A DNA stretch of 64,000 bases from Verrucomicrobiota bacterium (GTDB lineage Bacteria; Verrucomicrobiota; Verrucomicrobiia; Chthoniobacterales; Terrimicrobiaceae). The first letter of the stretch is position 1. Each line of letters opens with the position of its first letter. The notes below the pieces were generated by a model. The model worked only from the letters and a program-made list of their open reading frames with translations, was not told where the DNA came from and did not search any database. The position numbers and the translations under genes are program-made. Shown piece by piece: positions 8,706 through 18,778 of this stretch. The stretch is taken from contig JAFKMU010000050.1 in the NCBI GenBank assembly GCA_017305195.1, forward strand, positions 1-64,000, written 5' to 3'.

Positions 8706-9275
8706 ATGCGGCTCATGTCCGACTCCACTGTTTCCTCTCCCGTGCAGGCACTTTCGAAAAGCCGGGGGTGGCTGATCTTTGCCGGGTTCCTTTCGGTCTT
8801 CGTCGGCTTCTTTGCCATGGGCTCGCCGTTCCTTTTTTCCATCGTGCTTGCCCAGTTTCTTGCCGCGTTCATCCTGATCAGCGGGTGCATCTCCCTGGGG
8901 CTCGCGATCTTTGGTAAACATGTGGCTCATCGCGTGCTCGATGGTTTTCTCGCCCTGCTGCGCATCGCGGCGGGCATCGTGCTCCTCGCCTGTGTCGCCT
9001 CCAGCGTGGCGGTGATCACGCTCATCCTGGCGGTTTTCCTCATTATCGAAGGCATCACGGTCATCATCGGCGCGTTCAAGATGCGCGAGCATGCCGGCTG
9101 GGTCTGGACTCTGATCAGCGGTCTGGCCGCCCTGGTGCTCGGTGTGATGGTTTACTCCCACTGGCCCAATGACTCGGCCTGGGTGATCGGTCTGTTCTAT
9201 GGAATCAACTCGCTCTTCTGGGGCATTTCGCTGCTTTCCATGGGATTCGCCGCTCCCAAGTCCGCCGCCGCCTGA
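8706..9275 (+). CDS. HdeD-family membrane protein
   Basis: A protein of about 189 residues consisting almost wholly of six membrane helices, with the internal symmetry of the HdeD/DUF308 family (blocks such as GIVLLACVASSVAVITLILAV are read across turns, and IIEGITVIIGAF). HdeD in Escherichia coli is linked to acid resistance; the function here is not shown by sequence. ATG at 8706 or 8715 (MSDSTVSS) are both plausible starts. A much longer frame to 8067 overlaps divergent genes and is a shadow. Confidence 0.8.
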   Translation: MRLMSDSTVSSPVQALSKSRGWLIFAGFLSVFVGFFAMGSPFLFSIVLAQFLAAFILISGCISLGLAIFGKHVAHRVLDGFLALLRIAAGIVLLACVASSVAVITLILAVFLIIEGITVIIGAFKMREHAGWVWTLISGLAALVLGVMVYSHWPNDSAWVIGLFYGINSLFWGISLLSMGFAAPKSAAA

Positions 9276-9389
9276 TTCGGGACGCTATTTTCAGGCCTTT
9301 CGGGCCGGATTGGCCCGACGCAATCCTGCGGGCAATTTAGCTGGCGCACCCAGGGCGATTCGGCAAGAGTGACGCGGAATTTTCCCGCC

Positions 9390-10505
9390 ATGCTTCCGTC
9401 GTCCACTGCTAATCTCTTAAAAACAGGGCCTTTGGTCGCCGCATTGCTCTTGGCGGTGACCGGATGCCAGAAACGGGCTGAAACTCCGGTCAGCGCGACG
9501 CCCCCGGTCAAGATCTTCTCCCTGCCGGAAGCCGACGAGACGCCGTTCCGCAGTTTCCCGGGCGAGGTTACCCCGCAGGACAATGTCCGCCTTTCCTTCG
9601 ATGTCTCGGGCCGCCTGATTGATTTCCCGGTCTTCGACGGGCAGGTCGTCCGCCAGGGCGATCTGGTCGGCCAACTCGATCCCGCCGACTTCCGCGCTGC
9701 GCTCGACGCCGCCCAGACGACCTTTCGCACCGCCCAGCAGGAGTTTGAGCGCCAGCGCACCCTGCGCCAGCGCAATGTCATCGCCCAGAGCGAGCTCGAC
9801 CGCCAGCGCGAGGCGTTTGAACGCGCCGAGGCCAGTCTCCGCACCGCCCAGCGCGCCTTTGACGACACGCGGCTGGTGGCTCCGATCAAGGGCCGCATCT
9901 CCCGCCGCTTCGTGCGCAATCACCAGAATGTCCAGGCTCGCGAGCCGGTCGTGTTGCTTCAGAACATTGCGACTCTCGACATCGACGTGCAGGTCCCCGA
10001 GGCCCTCATGGCCATCGTGAATCGCAACGCCACCGCCGAGGAGGCCAACCGCCTCATCGAGGCCTACGTGGAGTTTGCCGCCGTCCCCGGCGAGCGCTTC
10101 CCGCTGACCCTGCGGTCCTTCGCCACCCAGGCCAACCCCGCCTCCCGCACGTTCCTTGTCTCGTTCAATCTCAACCCGCCGGAGGATCGCAACATCCTCC
10201 CCGGCATGACCTGCACGGTCTCCCTGCGTTTCCGCAATCCCGACGGCACGCCGGTCGTGCAGCCCGGCCTCTTCCAGATTCCGCTCCGCGCCTTGCTGAC
10301 CTCGGAAGGCAAGACCTGGGTGTGGCGGTGGAGTGAGCAGACCGGCCAGGTCTCCCGCATCCCGGTCGAGATGGTGGCTCTCACGGGCGACTCCGTGCAG
10401 GTGCGCTCGACGGATCTCAAGGCGGGCGACGAACTCGTCGCCTCCGGTGTTCGCTTCCTCGATGAAGGCATGACCGTGCAGCGCTTCGAGACTCACAAGC
10501 CTTAA
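9390..10505 (+). CDS. RND efflux periplasmic adaptor (membrane fusion protein), lipoprotein
   Basis: A 371-residue adaptor with a lipobox (AVTGC, Cys26), a lipoyl/barrel-sandwich half (FDVSGRLIDFPVFDGQVVRQGD), a coiled-coil hairpin (about 95-155, repeated Gln/Glu/Arg heptads) and the second lipoyl half (DTRLVAPIKGRISRRF). It bridges the inner-membrane pump at 10523 to an outer-membrane channel. An in-frame GTG at 9369 adds 7 residues; I prefer the ATG at 9390 because it fits the signal peptide. No outer-membrane factor is adjacent. Confidence 0.9.
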   Translation: MLPSSTANLLKTGPLVAALLLAVTGCQKRAETPVSATPPVKIFSLPEADETPFRSFPGEVTPQDNVRLSFDVSGRLIDFPVFDGQVVRQGDLVGQLDPADFRAALDAAQTTFRTAQQEFERQRTLRQRNVIAQSELDRQREAFERAEASLRTAQRAFDDTRLVAPIKGRISRRFVRNHQNVQAREPVVLLQNIATLDIDVQVPEALMAIVNRNATAEEANRLIEAYVEFAAVPGERFPLTLRSFATQANPASRTFLVSFNLNPPEDRNILPGMTCTVSLRFRNPDGTPVVQPGLFQIPLRALLTSEGKTWVWRWSEQTGQVSRIPVEMVALTGDSVQVRSTDLKAGDELVASGVRFLDEGMTVQRFETHKP

Positions 10506-10522
10506 CGGCGGAAAGCACTCGC

Positions 10523-13500
10523 ATGAATCTCGCCGAGGCATCCATCCGCAATCGTACCATCACCTGGGTCTTCACCGTCCTCATGGTGGTGCTGGGCGTG
10601 GGAGCGTATCTCAATCTCTCCCGGCTCGAAGACCCCGAGTTTACCATCAAGGACGCTCTCATCATCACGCCGTACCCCGGCGCGACGGCGCAGGAGGTGT
10701 CCGATGAAGTCACCGACCTGATCGAGCGCGCTGCCCAGCAACTCGGGCAGGTCGACCGCGTCGTTTCGCGCTCCGAGCGCGGACGCAGCACGGTGACCGT
10801 CATGATCAAGGACCAGTACGGCGCGAAGGAACTCCCCCAGGTGTGGGACGAGCTTCGCCGCCGCGTCAACGACGTGCAGCGCCAGTTGCCGCCGGGAGCG
10901 GGGCCTTCGCTGGTCCTCGATGACTTCGGCGATGTCTTTGGCGTGTTCTACGCCATCACGGGCGAGGACTATTCCTACGCCCAGCTTTACGAGGTGGCCA
11001 AGCTCCTCCGTCGCGAACTGCTTCTCGCCAAGGATGTGCAGAAGGTCGAGCTCTTCGGCGTCCAGCAGGAGACGATCTACGTCGAGATTTCCCGCGACCG
11101 CAGCGCCCAGCTCGGCATCAGCCCGGAGCAGATTCACGCCGCCCTGCGTGAGCAGAATCTCGTCGTTCCCAGTGGTCAGGCCGATGTCGGTTCGTTCCGC
11201 GTCGCCCTGAGCCCGACCGGCGAGTTTCAAAGCGTGGAGGATTTCGAGAATCTCATCGTCCGCCACGGCACCGAGGAGAATGCCCTCGTCCATCTGCGCG
11301 ACATCGCCACCGTTCGTCGGGGCTACAGCGAACCGCCGGACACCATCCTGCGCTATGATGGCAAGCCCGCCATCGGCTTCGGCATTTCCACCGTCAGCGG
11401 CGGCAATGTCGTCACGATGGGTGCCGCCGTGCAGGAGCGCATCCGCCAGCTCGGTTCACAGATTCCGCTCGGCGTGCAACTGCACAAGGTCTCGTTCCAG
11501 GCCGACACGGTCACCGAGTCGATCAATGCCTTCGTGGCCAATCTCGGCCAGTCGGTCGTGATCGTCATCGTTGTGCTGCTTCTCGCCATGGGCTTGCGCA
11601 GCGGCCTCATCATTGGCTCGATCCTTTTGATCACCATCTGCGGCACCTTCATCGTGATGAAGTCCCAGGGGCTCATCCTGGAGCGCATTTCGCTCGGGGC
11701 GCTCATCATCGCCCTCGTGATGCTGGTGGACAATGCCATCGTCATCACCGAAGGCATGCTCATCGCCATTCAAAAGGGCGTCGACCGCATGAAGGCCGCG
11801 AAGGACATCGTGAAGCAGACCGCCGTGCCGCTGCTCGGCTCCACCGCCATCGCGGTGCTCGCCTTTGGCGCGATCGGCCTCTCCGATGACAAGACCGGCG
11901 AGTATTGCCGCTCCCTCTTTGACGTGCTCCTGATCTCGCTCCTCCTGAGCTGGATCACCGCCATCACCATCACGCCGCTCTTCTGCTTCCTCTTCCTCAA
12001 GGCGGGCAAGAAAGTCGACGGCGCGCAGCCAAAGGACCCCTACGCGGGTGCGATCTATCAGGGATACAAAAAGATCCTCGTCCTATGCCTGCGCTTCAAG
12101 TGGGTCACGGTGATCGTGATGGTCGCCATGCTCGCGCTTTCCGTGTGGGGCTTTGGATTCGTCGAGAACAGCTTCTTCCCCAACTCCACCCGCACGCAGT
12201 TCATGATCGATGCGTGGTCGCCGGTCGGCACCCGCCTCGATGCGACGGAAAAGACCGCCGCCGAGATGGAGGAATATCTCAAAACCGTTCCCGGCATCAC
12301 GCATGTCACCACCTGTGTGGGGCAGGGCGCGCTGCGTTTCCTCCTCACCTACGCGCCGGAGCGTTTTGACTCCGCCTACGCGCAGTTCATCGTCGATGTC
12401 GACCAGCACTCGACCATCGACCGCGTGCAGCCTGAGGTGCAAAAGGCGCTGAGCGCGAAATTCCCCGACTCGCTCATCATCACCAAGCGCTTCCTGCTCG
12501 GCCCCGGCGAGGGCGGCCGCATCCAGATCCGCTTCTCCGGCCCGGACTACGCGGAACTCCGCAAGCTCTCCGACCAGACCATGACCATCCTGCGCGCCGA
12601 TGGCGGTGCGATGGGCGTGCGCATCGACGCCCGGGAGGAAGTGCCCGTCATCCGCCCGCAGTTCTCCGAGGCCCAGGCGCGGCTCGTCGGCCTCACCCGC
12701 TCCGATCTCGGCGCAGCCCTGGCCTCCGCCACGAGCGGCCGCCGCATCGGCGTCTATCGCGAGGGCGACGACCTCATTCCCATCGTCGCGCGTGCTCCCG
12801 AGAGCGAACGAAGCAACCCCGATGCCATTCGCGACATCCAGATCTTCAGCCCCACCGTGGGACGCGGCATCCCGATCCGCCAGATCGTCTCGGAGTTCAA
12901 GACCGAGCTGGAGGACCCCATCATCATGCGCCGCAACCGCATGCCGACCATCACCGTTCACGCCGACCAGAGCAGCGGACTGGCCAGTACGTTGTTTGAC
13001 CGCATCCGCCCGCAGATCGAGGCGATCAAGCTGCCGCCCGGCTACAAGATGGAGTGGGGCGGCGAGCACGAGGACTCCTCCAAGGCCCAGGCGGCACTCG
13101 CCGGCACCCTGCCGATCTTCGTCCTGCTCATGGTGCTCATCGTGGTCTGCCTCTTCAACTCGCTGCGCATCACCGCGATCATTTGGCTGACCGTCCCGCT
13201 TTCCCTCGTCGGCATCGTCGTGGGTCTGCTGACCTTCCAGCAGCCCTTTGGCTTCATGGCCCTGCTGGGCGCGCTCAGTCTCTCCGGCATGCTGATCAAG
13301 AACGGCATCGTGCTCATCGACGAGATCAACGCCCAGCTGAAGTCCGGCAAGGACCAGTGGGACAGCGTCATCGACGCCTCGGTCAGCCGCGTGCGCCCTG
13401 TCCTCATGGCGGTCCTTACCACCGTCTTTGGCCTCATCCCGCTCACCGTGGATGTGTTCTTCGGAGCCATGGCGGTCACGATCATCGTCGGGTTGCTCTT

Positions 13501-13573
13501 CGCCTCGGTCTTGACGCTGCTCGTCGTGCCGACCCTGTACGTGATCTTCTTCCGTTTCCGTCCGGCGGAGTGA
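10523..13573 (+). CDS. RND efflux pump, inner-membrane permease
   Basis: A 1016-residue permease with the duplicated RND layout: a span at 15-35, a large periplasmic loop, six spans, a second periplasmic loop from about 540, and the closing helices (GALSLSGMLIKNGIVLIDEIN). It should export small hydrophobic compounds using the proton gradient. The helix-4 proton-relay site reads MLVDNAIVITE, with a single Asp where AcrB has Asp-Asp, as in TriC/VexF-like pumps. It follows its adaptor by 17 bases. The substrate cannot be read from sequence. Confidence 0.92.
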   Translation: MNLAEASIRNRTITWVFTVLMVVLGVGAYLNLSRLEDPEFTIKDALIITPYPGATAQEVSDEVTDLIERAAQQLGQVDRVVSRSERGRSTVTVMIKDQYGAKELPQVWDELRRRVNDVQRQLPPGAGPSLVLDDFGDVFGVFYAITGEDYSYAQLYEVAKLLRRELLLAKDVQKVELFGVQQETIYVEISRDRSAQLGISPEQIHAALREQNLVVPSGQADVGSFRVALSPTGEFQSVEDFENLIVRHGTEENALVHLRDIATVRRGYSEPPDTILRYDGKPAIGFGISTVSGGNVVTMGAAVQERIRQLGSQIPLGVQLHKVSFQADTVTESINAFVANLGQSVVIVIVVLLLAMGLRSGLIIGSILLITICGTFIVMKSQGLILERISLGALIIALVMLVDNAIVITEGMLIAIQKGVDRMKAAKDIVKQTAVPLLGSTAIAVLAFGAIGLSDDKTGEYCRSLFDVLLISLLLSWITAITITPLFCFLFLKAGKKVDGAQPKDPYAGAIYQGYKKILVLCLRFKWVTVIVMVAMLALSVWGFGFVENSFFPNSTRTQFMIDAWSPVGTRLDATEKTAAEMEEYLKTVPGITHVTTCVGQGALRFLLTYAPERFDSAYAQFIVDVDQHSTIDRVQPEVQKALSAKFPDSLIITKRFLLGPGEGGRIQIRFSGPDYAELRKLSDQTMTILRADGGAMGVRIDAREEVPVIRPQFSEAQARLVGLTRSDLGAALASATSGRRIGVYREGDDLIPIVARAPESERSNPDAIRDIQIFSPTVGRGIPIRQIVSEFKTELEDPIIMRRNRMPTITVHADQSSGLASTLFDRIRPQIEAIKLPPGYKMEWGGEHEDSSKAQAALAGTLPIFVLLMVLIVVCLFNSLRITAIIWLTVPLSLVGIVVGLLTFQQPFGFMALLGALSLSGMLIKNGIVLIDEINAQLKSGKDQWDSVIDASVSRVRPVLMAVLTTVFGLIPLTVDVFFGAMAVTIIVGLLFASVLTLLVVPTLYVIFFRFRPAE

Positions 13574-13604
13574 ATGGACTGATCCCCGGGCCGCCTTTTC
13601 GGAA

Positions 13605-14597
13605 ATGAAAAAAGTCCTCAACGTCCTTCTGCTGCTCCTGGCGTGGCCGGTCGTGCTGCTCTGCCTGCTCTGGACGGCTGGCGCGCTGTACTTTGACCTG
13701 CCCTGGGCCGCGCTGCGCACCCCTGCCGCGATCCTTTATCCTATCGCAGCCATCGTGATCGCATGGCGTACGCGCGGGGCCTGGAGGAAGGTCGGGGTGA
13801 TTTTCGCCGCCTTCGCCCTTGTCACCGCCTGGTGGCTCACGCTTCAGCCCAGCAATGACCGCGACTGGCAGCCCGAGGTGGACCGCACTGCCTGGGCGGA
13901 GATCAATGGCGACGTGGTGACGATTCACAACGTCCGCAACTTCGAATACCGCACGGCCACGGATTTCACCCCGCGCTGGGAGACGCGCACCGTGCGCCTT
14001 TCCCAACTGACCGAGGGCGACATCTATGTCAACTTCTGGGGCTCCGAACTCATGGCGCATCCCATCGCCAGCTTCCAGTTTGCCGACGGCCCGCCGATTG
14101 CCATCTCCATCGAGATCCGCCGCGAGGTTGGGGAGGGGTTTTCCGCCCTCGGCGGCCTGTACCGGCAGTTTGAGCTCGTCTACGTCGTGGGCGACGAGAA
14201 GGATCTCATCAGAGTCCGCACCAATTTCCGCCCCGGCGAAGATGTCTATCTCTACCGCACGACGCTCACGCCGGACGAGGCTCGCGAGCGGTTCCTCGAG
14301 TACATCACCGTGCTGAACTCTCTCCACCAGCGCCCGCGTTGGTACAATGCCGTCTTTGCCAACTGCACCACGGCCATTCGCTCCCAGCGCGAGCGGGCGT
14401 TACGTTCCGTGTGGGATTGGCGCATGCTGATCAATGGCCGGGGCGACCAGATGCTCTTTGAACGCGGGGCCATCGTGACCGACGGGCTGCCCTTCGACCA
14501 GCTCCGCGCCCAGGCTCTGATCAACAAGGCCGCTCAACAGGCCAATGACTCCCCGAGCTTCTCGCAGGATATCCGCAAGGGCCGGGTGGGATTCTAG
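13605..14597 (+). CDS. DUF4105 (Lnb-type periplasmic domain) membrane protein
   Basis: A 330-residue protein with three N-terminal membrane helices (about 5-30, 40-55, 63-82) and a periplasmic domain with the NCTTAIRSQ signature of DUF4105. That family includes the N-terminal domain of the lipoprotein N-acyltransferase Lnb, with a conserved cysteine in this segment. A role in lipoprotein or lipid acyl transfer is therefore possible but unproven. It is 31 bases after the RND pump gene, and the next gene begins 6 bases after its stop. Confidence 0.8.
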   Translation: MKKVLNVLLLLLAWPVVLLCLLWTAGALYFDLPWAALRTPAAILYPIAAIVIAWRTRGAWRKVGVIFAAFALVTAWWLTLQPSNDRDWQPEVDRTAWAEINGDVVTIHNVRNFEYRTATDFTPRWETRTVRLSQLTEGDIYVNFWGSELMAHPIASFQFADGPPIAISIEIRREVGEGFSALGGLYRQFELVYVVGDEKDLIRVRTNFRPGEDVYLYRTTLTPDEARERFLEYITVLNSLHQRPRWYNAVFANCTTAIRSQRERALRSVWDWRMLINGRGDQMLFERGAIVTDGLPFDQLRAQALINKAAQQANDSPSFSQDIRKGRVGF

Positions 14598-14603
14598 ATC
14601 GCG

Positions 14604-16244
14604 ATGGGCGGGAAGGCTGCATTCCAGGCATGGGCGGGAGTGAGATTGCTCGCTCCGATCCTCGGGGTTTTTGCTTTTGTTTCGCCCTGCTGGTCTGCGG
14701 GAAATGGTAATACGACAGAAATCCCAACCCTCCGCGCCCAGGAGCTGCTTCTCCGCAGCCAGCCCCGCAGCGTGCGCCCGGCCGAGCGGCTGTCGCTTGC
14801 GCTGGGGTCTGCCCAGGCCGCCTTCCCGGGCATGGTCGCGGGCAACCGTCGCGATATCGAGATTTACTCCGCCGCCGTCGATCAGGTCGTCAGGACCTTG
14901 CAGGACGGGGGTTATTCCAGCCGCGAGGTTACGGGCGCGGGCGGGACCTTCCGCCTGGTGGTGGACCGGGAAGGAAAGAACCTCCTCGATCCCGCCGAGG
15001 CCAGCTCGATCCTGCTCGCCAGCACGGTGCGCCTGAGCGGATTGCGCGCTCGCACCACGGAGGCGGGCGTGGGGGTTCCCTACGTCTTTTGCTATTTTCA
15101 GGGATCGCCGTTCCTCAAAAATCAGCCCGGCGTCTCGCGTGCGGGCATCTCGGTTCCCGTTACCGCGCTTCTTGTTTTCGACAAGGGCGAGGCCCGGCTC
15201 AGCTTCATCAACCGCCTGAACGAAAATCGCGCCGAGGTCGACGGACAAAAGCGCACGCTCGCCGCCGATTTCTCCGCCGCCATCGCCCAGACCCTTTCCC
15301 GCACTCCCAATCGCCCCTTCGACATTCCCGGGCTGCTTTTTACCCGTCACTTCCTCCCCAATGCCGGGCTCTTCCAGTTCCAGCTCTACGATCCGAATCG
15401 CATTCCCGTCATCCTCGTTCACGGCCTGTTCTCCCGGCCCGAGGCCTGGACCCCGGTGCTTAACGGCCTCCTGGCTGATCCGCAGATTCGCAAACGCTAT
15501 CAATTCTGGTTCTTCTTCTACCCCACCGGCCTGCCGATCTGGCAGTCGTCGATGCTGCTCCGCCGCGACCTCGACCGCTACCACGCGGAGTTGGAGAAAA
15601 ATGGCCGCCAGCCGAATCTCCATCGCATCATCCTCGTCGGCCACAGCATGGGCGGACTCATTTCCAGCCTCACCGTGCGCGATCCGGGCCGGAGCTTCTG
15701 GGCCTCGCTCTCTGACAAGTCGCTGGAGGATCTGGAACTCAGCCCCGAGGCGCGCAGCCTCGTGAAGGACATGGTGAAGTTTAAGCCGCGCGAGGACATC
15801 GGCCGGGTGGTCTATGTGACCACGCCGCATCGCGGCAGCCCCATCCCGCACAATCCCGTCATCGTCCAGGCCATCCGCTTCATCCAGATGCCGCGCACCT
15901 TCAGTCGCCGGGATCGCGAGGTGCTGGTCGACGCGATGAATGAAGACCTTGAGGGGCTTTTTACTCTCCCGGCCAATAGCATTCGTTTCCTGAAATCCGG
16001 CTCTCCCGTTCTCGAGGCGGTGGAAACGCTGCCCTTCGCTCGGGATATTCCCCAGCACTCCATCATCGGCGACCGCGGCAAGGGAGACTCGCCGGACAGC
16101 ACCGACGGCGTCGTGCCCTACTGGTCTGCGCATCTGCCGACGGCTATCTCGGAAAAGATCATTCCTTCCGATCACAGCGCCCCGCAGAATCCCGAGACCA
16201 CAAGGGAAATCCGGCGCATCCTGCTGGACGACGTTAAGCAGTAG
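14604..16244 (+). CDS. Secreted alpha/beta hydrolase (lipase/PGAP1-like)
   Basis: A 546-residue protein with a signal peptide (ending SPCWSAG), an all-beta N-terminal half of unknown function and a C-terminal alpha/beta hydrolase. The oxyanion segment VILVHGLFSRPEAW (about 271) and nucleophile elbow LVGHSMGGL (Ser about 351) are clear. A late His in SDHSAPQNPE is the probable catalytic base. The family includes lipases and esterases; the substrate is unknown. Confidence 0.85.
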   Translation: MGGKAAFQAWAGVRLLAPILGVFAFVSPCWSAGNGNTTEIPTLRAQELLLRSQPRSVRPAERLSLALGSAQAAFPGMVAGNRRDIEIYSAAVDQVVRTLQDGGYSSREVTGAGGTFRLVVDREGKNLLDPAEASSILLASTVRLSGLRARTTEAGVGVPYVFCYFQGSPFLKNQPGVSRAGISVPVTALLVFDKGEARLSFINRLNENRAEVDGQKRTLAADFSAAIAQTLSRTPNRPFDIPGLLFTRHFLPNAGLFQFQLYDPNRIPVILVHGLFSRPEAWTPVLNGLLADPQIRKRYQFWFFFYPTGLPIWQSSMLLRRDLDRYHAELEKNGRQPNLHRIILVGHSMGGLISSLTVRDPGRSFWASLSDKSLEDLELSPEARSLVKDMVKFKPREDIGRVVYVTTPHRGSPIPHNPVIVQAIRFIQMPRTFSRRDREVLVDAMNEDLEGLFTLPANSIRFLKSGSPVLEAVETLPFARDIPQHSIIGDRGKGDSPDSTDGVVPYWSAHLPTAISEKIIPSDHSAPQNPETTREIRRILLDDVKQ

Positions 16245-16368
16245 CCTGCTTCGGAAGGCTGCCGTCGCGCCTTCTTTCGTGCGGTGAAATCGCCTTTTGC
16301 GAAATCAGGGCCGTTCCCCGATGTCGGAAATTCCGGAATGCAGGATGGTGCGTCAGGGTTTACTTCCG

Positions 16369-17607
16369 ATGAGGGTATCAAGGTTTATTGGAATCTGGGT
16401 TGTTGCAGGCGTCCTGATCACTGACGGACGCGCCGGGAGTCCATCGGAAAAAATCAACCGCATCGTCGACTTTCAGGGCGACGGCGTCACCATCACGAGC
16501 AACTTCGAGGGCGGTCGCCTGAACGCGGTCACTTCGAACGGCCAGGGGAGCTTCACTGCTCTGGTTGCTCCAGAGGTTAGGCCCATGAGCAACGACCAAG
16601 CCTGGTACGCTTTCAAGATTTCCTCCCAGAGCAAGAGGCGCGTCACAGTCGCCCTCACCTATACGGATGGCAAAAGCCATCTCTTTGCACCCAGGCTCAG
16701 CCATGACCGGCGGACCTGGGCGTTACTGCCCGAGACCTCGATAAGCAAGGCCTCCGATGGCCGGGGCGTGGTGTTGCGTCTCGATGTCGGACCCGAGCCA
16801 TTGTGGGTCTCGGCGCAGGAGCTTTTCACGGAAACCGATTTCAACGAGTGGATCGATGGTCTGGCAAAGAAGCCCTTCATCACCACCGCGCAAATCGGCG
16901 AATCCACCCAGGGCCGCCCGATTCGCAAGCTGGAGATCACCGAGGCTCCGGCGGACGCTCCGCTGGTTGTTGTCCTCGGTCGCCAGCATCCGCCGGAGGT
17001 CACGGGAACGCTTGGTCTCAAGTCCTTCATCGAAACCCTCGCCGGGGATTCCGTGCTGGCTCAATCCTTCCGCAAACAATACCGCGTCCTCGTCATGCCG
17101 CTGGCCAACCCCGATGGCGTGAATGCCGGGCACTGGCGCTTCAACGTCAACGGCGTCGACATCAATCGCGACTGGGGCAGCTTTGAGCAAAAGGAGGATA
17201 TCGTCCTGCGTGATGAAATCCTGCGCGCCCGCACCGCCGCGAAGGACCAGATGCCTTTCTTCATCGACTACCACTCGACCCGCAAGGATGTCTTCTATCC
17301 CCGCCCCGCGGTGACGAGCAGGAAGCCGGACTCCGACCTCGAGGAACCCGATCGCTTTATGCGCAAGTGGCTCGCCCGGGTGAAAGAGCTCACGCCCGGC
17401 AAGCCGGTGCCGCTCGAGGTGAGCCCTGCCACCCGCGACAAGAAGCTCAACGCCTCCACCTGGATGCGCGACCTCGGCGCGGCCAGCGTCACCCACGAAT
17501 TTGCCCACGACACGGATCGCGAGGTCATCCGCAAGGCCGGGGAGGCCGATGCGGTGGCTCTCATGGAGCTGCTCCCACGGGAGTCGGCTTCGCGCCTGGG
17601 GGATTAG
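16369..17607 (+). CDS. M14-family zinc carboxypeptidase, secreted
   Basis: A 412-residue exported protein (signal around MRVSRFIGIWVVAGVLITDG) with a beta-sandwich front and an M14 peptidase domain. Zinc ligands are His and Glu in RQHPPE and a later His in DYHST. NPDGVNAGHWRFN and INRDW are substrate-binding blocks, and the general-base Glu is in THEFAHD. It should trim amino acids from peptides or cell-wall fragments. Starts at 16321 or 16345 are also possible. It is followed by threonine synthase after only 4 bases. Confidence 0.88.
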   Translation: MRVSRFIGIWVVAGVLITDGRAGSPSEKINRIVDFQGDGVTITSNFEGGRLNAVTSNGQGSFTALVAPEVRPMSNDQAWYAFKISSQSKRRVTVALTYTDGKSHLFAPRLSHDRRTWALLPETSISKASDGRGVVLRLDVGPEPLWVSAQELFTETDFNEWIDGLAKKPFITTAQIGESTQGRPIRKLEITEAPADAPLVVVLGRQHPPEVTGTLGLKSFIETLAGDSVLAQSFRKQYRVLVMPLANPDGVNAGHWRFNVNGVDINRDWGSFEQKEDIVLRDEILRARTAAKDQMPFFIDYHSTRKDVFYPRPAVTSRKPDSDLEEPDRFMRKWLARVKELTPGKPVPLEVSPATRDKKLNASTWMRDLGAASVTHEFAHDTDREVIRKAGEADAVALMELLPRESASRLGD

Positions 17608-17611
17608 ATTT

Positions 17612-18778
17612 ATGAGTATGACTGGTTTGTATTGCTCGGCTTGCGGATTGGATCACGACATGACGGTGCCACAGAATCTGTGCACCTCCTGCGGCAAGCC
17701 CCTGTTTGCCCGCTATGATTTGAAAGAGGCCGCCCGCACGCTCACGCCGCAGTCGCTCGCCACCCGTGGCAAGTCGCTCTGGCGTTATCGCGAGGTGCTC
17801 CCCGTGCACAAGGATGAGGACATCGTCACGCTCGGCGAAGGCTGGACTCCCATGCTCCACGTGCCGCGTCTCGGCGCGAAGCTTGGGATGGAACGCCTCT
17901 ACATCAAGGACGAGGCGCAGAATCCCACGCAGAGCTTCAAGGCGCGCGGCATGACCGGCGCCGTGTCGATGGCCAAACAGTACGGCATCAAGAAACTCGC
18001 CGTCCCCTCCGCAGGTAATGCCGCCGGCGCTCTCGCCGCCTACGCTGCACGAGCAGGCATCGAGGCCCACATCTTCATGCCTGCAGACACGCCGCAGGCC
18101 AACATCATCGAGTGCCGCGAAACCGGTGCGCACGTCACGCTCATCAACGGCCTCATCACAGATTGCGGCGCAGAGGTCGCCAAACGCAAGGCTGCCGAGG
18201 GGTGGTTTGACGTGTCCACGCTCAAGGAACCTTTCCGCGTCGAGGGCAAAAAGACTCTCGGCTACGAACTCGCCGAGCAGTTCGATTGGAAACTGCCAGA
18301 CGCGGTTCTTTATCCCACCGGCGGAGGCACCGGCCTCATCGGCATGTGGAAGGCTTTTGACGAAATGCAGCAGATGGGCTGGATCGGCTCCGAGCGCCCG
18401 CGCCTTTACACCATCCAGGCCTCCGGCTGTGCGCCCATCGTGCGCGCCTTCGAGGAGGGCAAGCGCTTCGCGGACGAGTTCCCCAACGCGGCGACAAAGG
18501 CCTCCGGACTGCGCGTGCCGAAGGCCATCGGAGATTTCCTCATGCTTGACGCTCTGAGGGCATCGGGTGGCGGAGTGGTTGCCGTACCCGATGAGGAAAT
18601 GATCCAGGCCGTGCGCGAACTCGGCTCTGCCGAGGGCATCTTCGCCGCGCCGGAGGGAGCCGCCTGCTACGCCGCGCTGAAGCACCTGCGCGCTCAAAAC
18701 GTGATCCGTGCCGACGAACAGGCCGTGATCTTCAACACTGGAGCCGGGGTGAAATACCTCGAGTGCTTCCATGACTGA
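17612..18778 (+). CDS. thrC: Threonine synthase, zinc-ribbon N-terminus
   Basis: This PLP enzyme converts O-phosphohomoserine to threonine. The 388-residue protein opens with a four-Cys zinc ribbon (CSACG ... CTSCG), typical of one ThrC branch, followed by the PLP-lysine block [10 protein letters not shown] and the phosphate loop [10 protein letters not shown]. It overlaps the next gene by 8 bases. A related function in the same fold (another beta-replacement on an amino acid) cannot be excluded because it sits with a transporter and peptidases rather than other threonine genes. Confidence 0.85.
   Translation: MSMTGLYCSACGLDHDMTVPQNLCTSCGKPLFARYDLKEAARTLTPQSLATRGKSLWRYREVLPVHKDEDIVTLGEGWTPMLHVPRLGAKLGMERLYIKDEAQNPTQSFKARGMTGAVSMAKQYGIKKLAVPSAGNAAGALAAYAARAGIEAHIFMPADTPQANIIECRETGAHVTLINGLITDCGAEVAKRKAAEGWFDVSTLKEPFRVEGKKTLGYELAEQFDWKLPDAVLYPTGGGTGLIGMWKAFDEMQQMGWIGSERPRLYTIQASGCAPIVRAFEEGKRFADEFPNAATKASGLRVPKAIGDFLMLDALRASGGGVVAVPDEEMIQAVRELGSAEGIFAAPEGAACYAALKHLRAQNVIRADEQAVIFNTGAGVKYLECFHD

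Noticed and set aside
12083-13720. 545-residue minus-strand open frame
   Set aside because: Antisense to the RND pump, whose reading frame is unambiguous.
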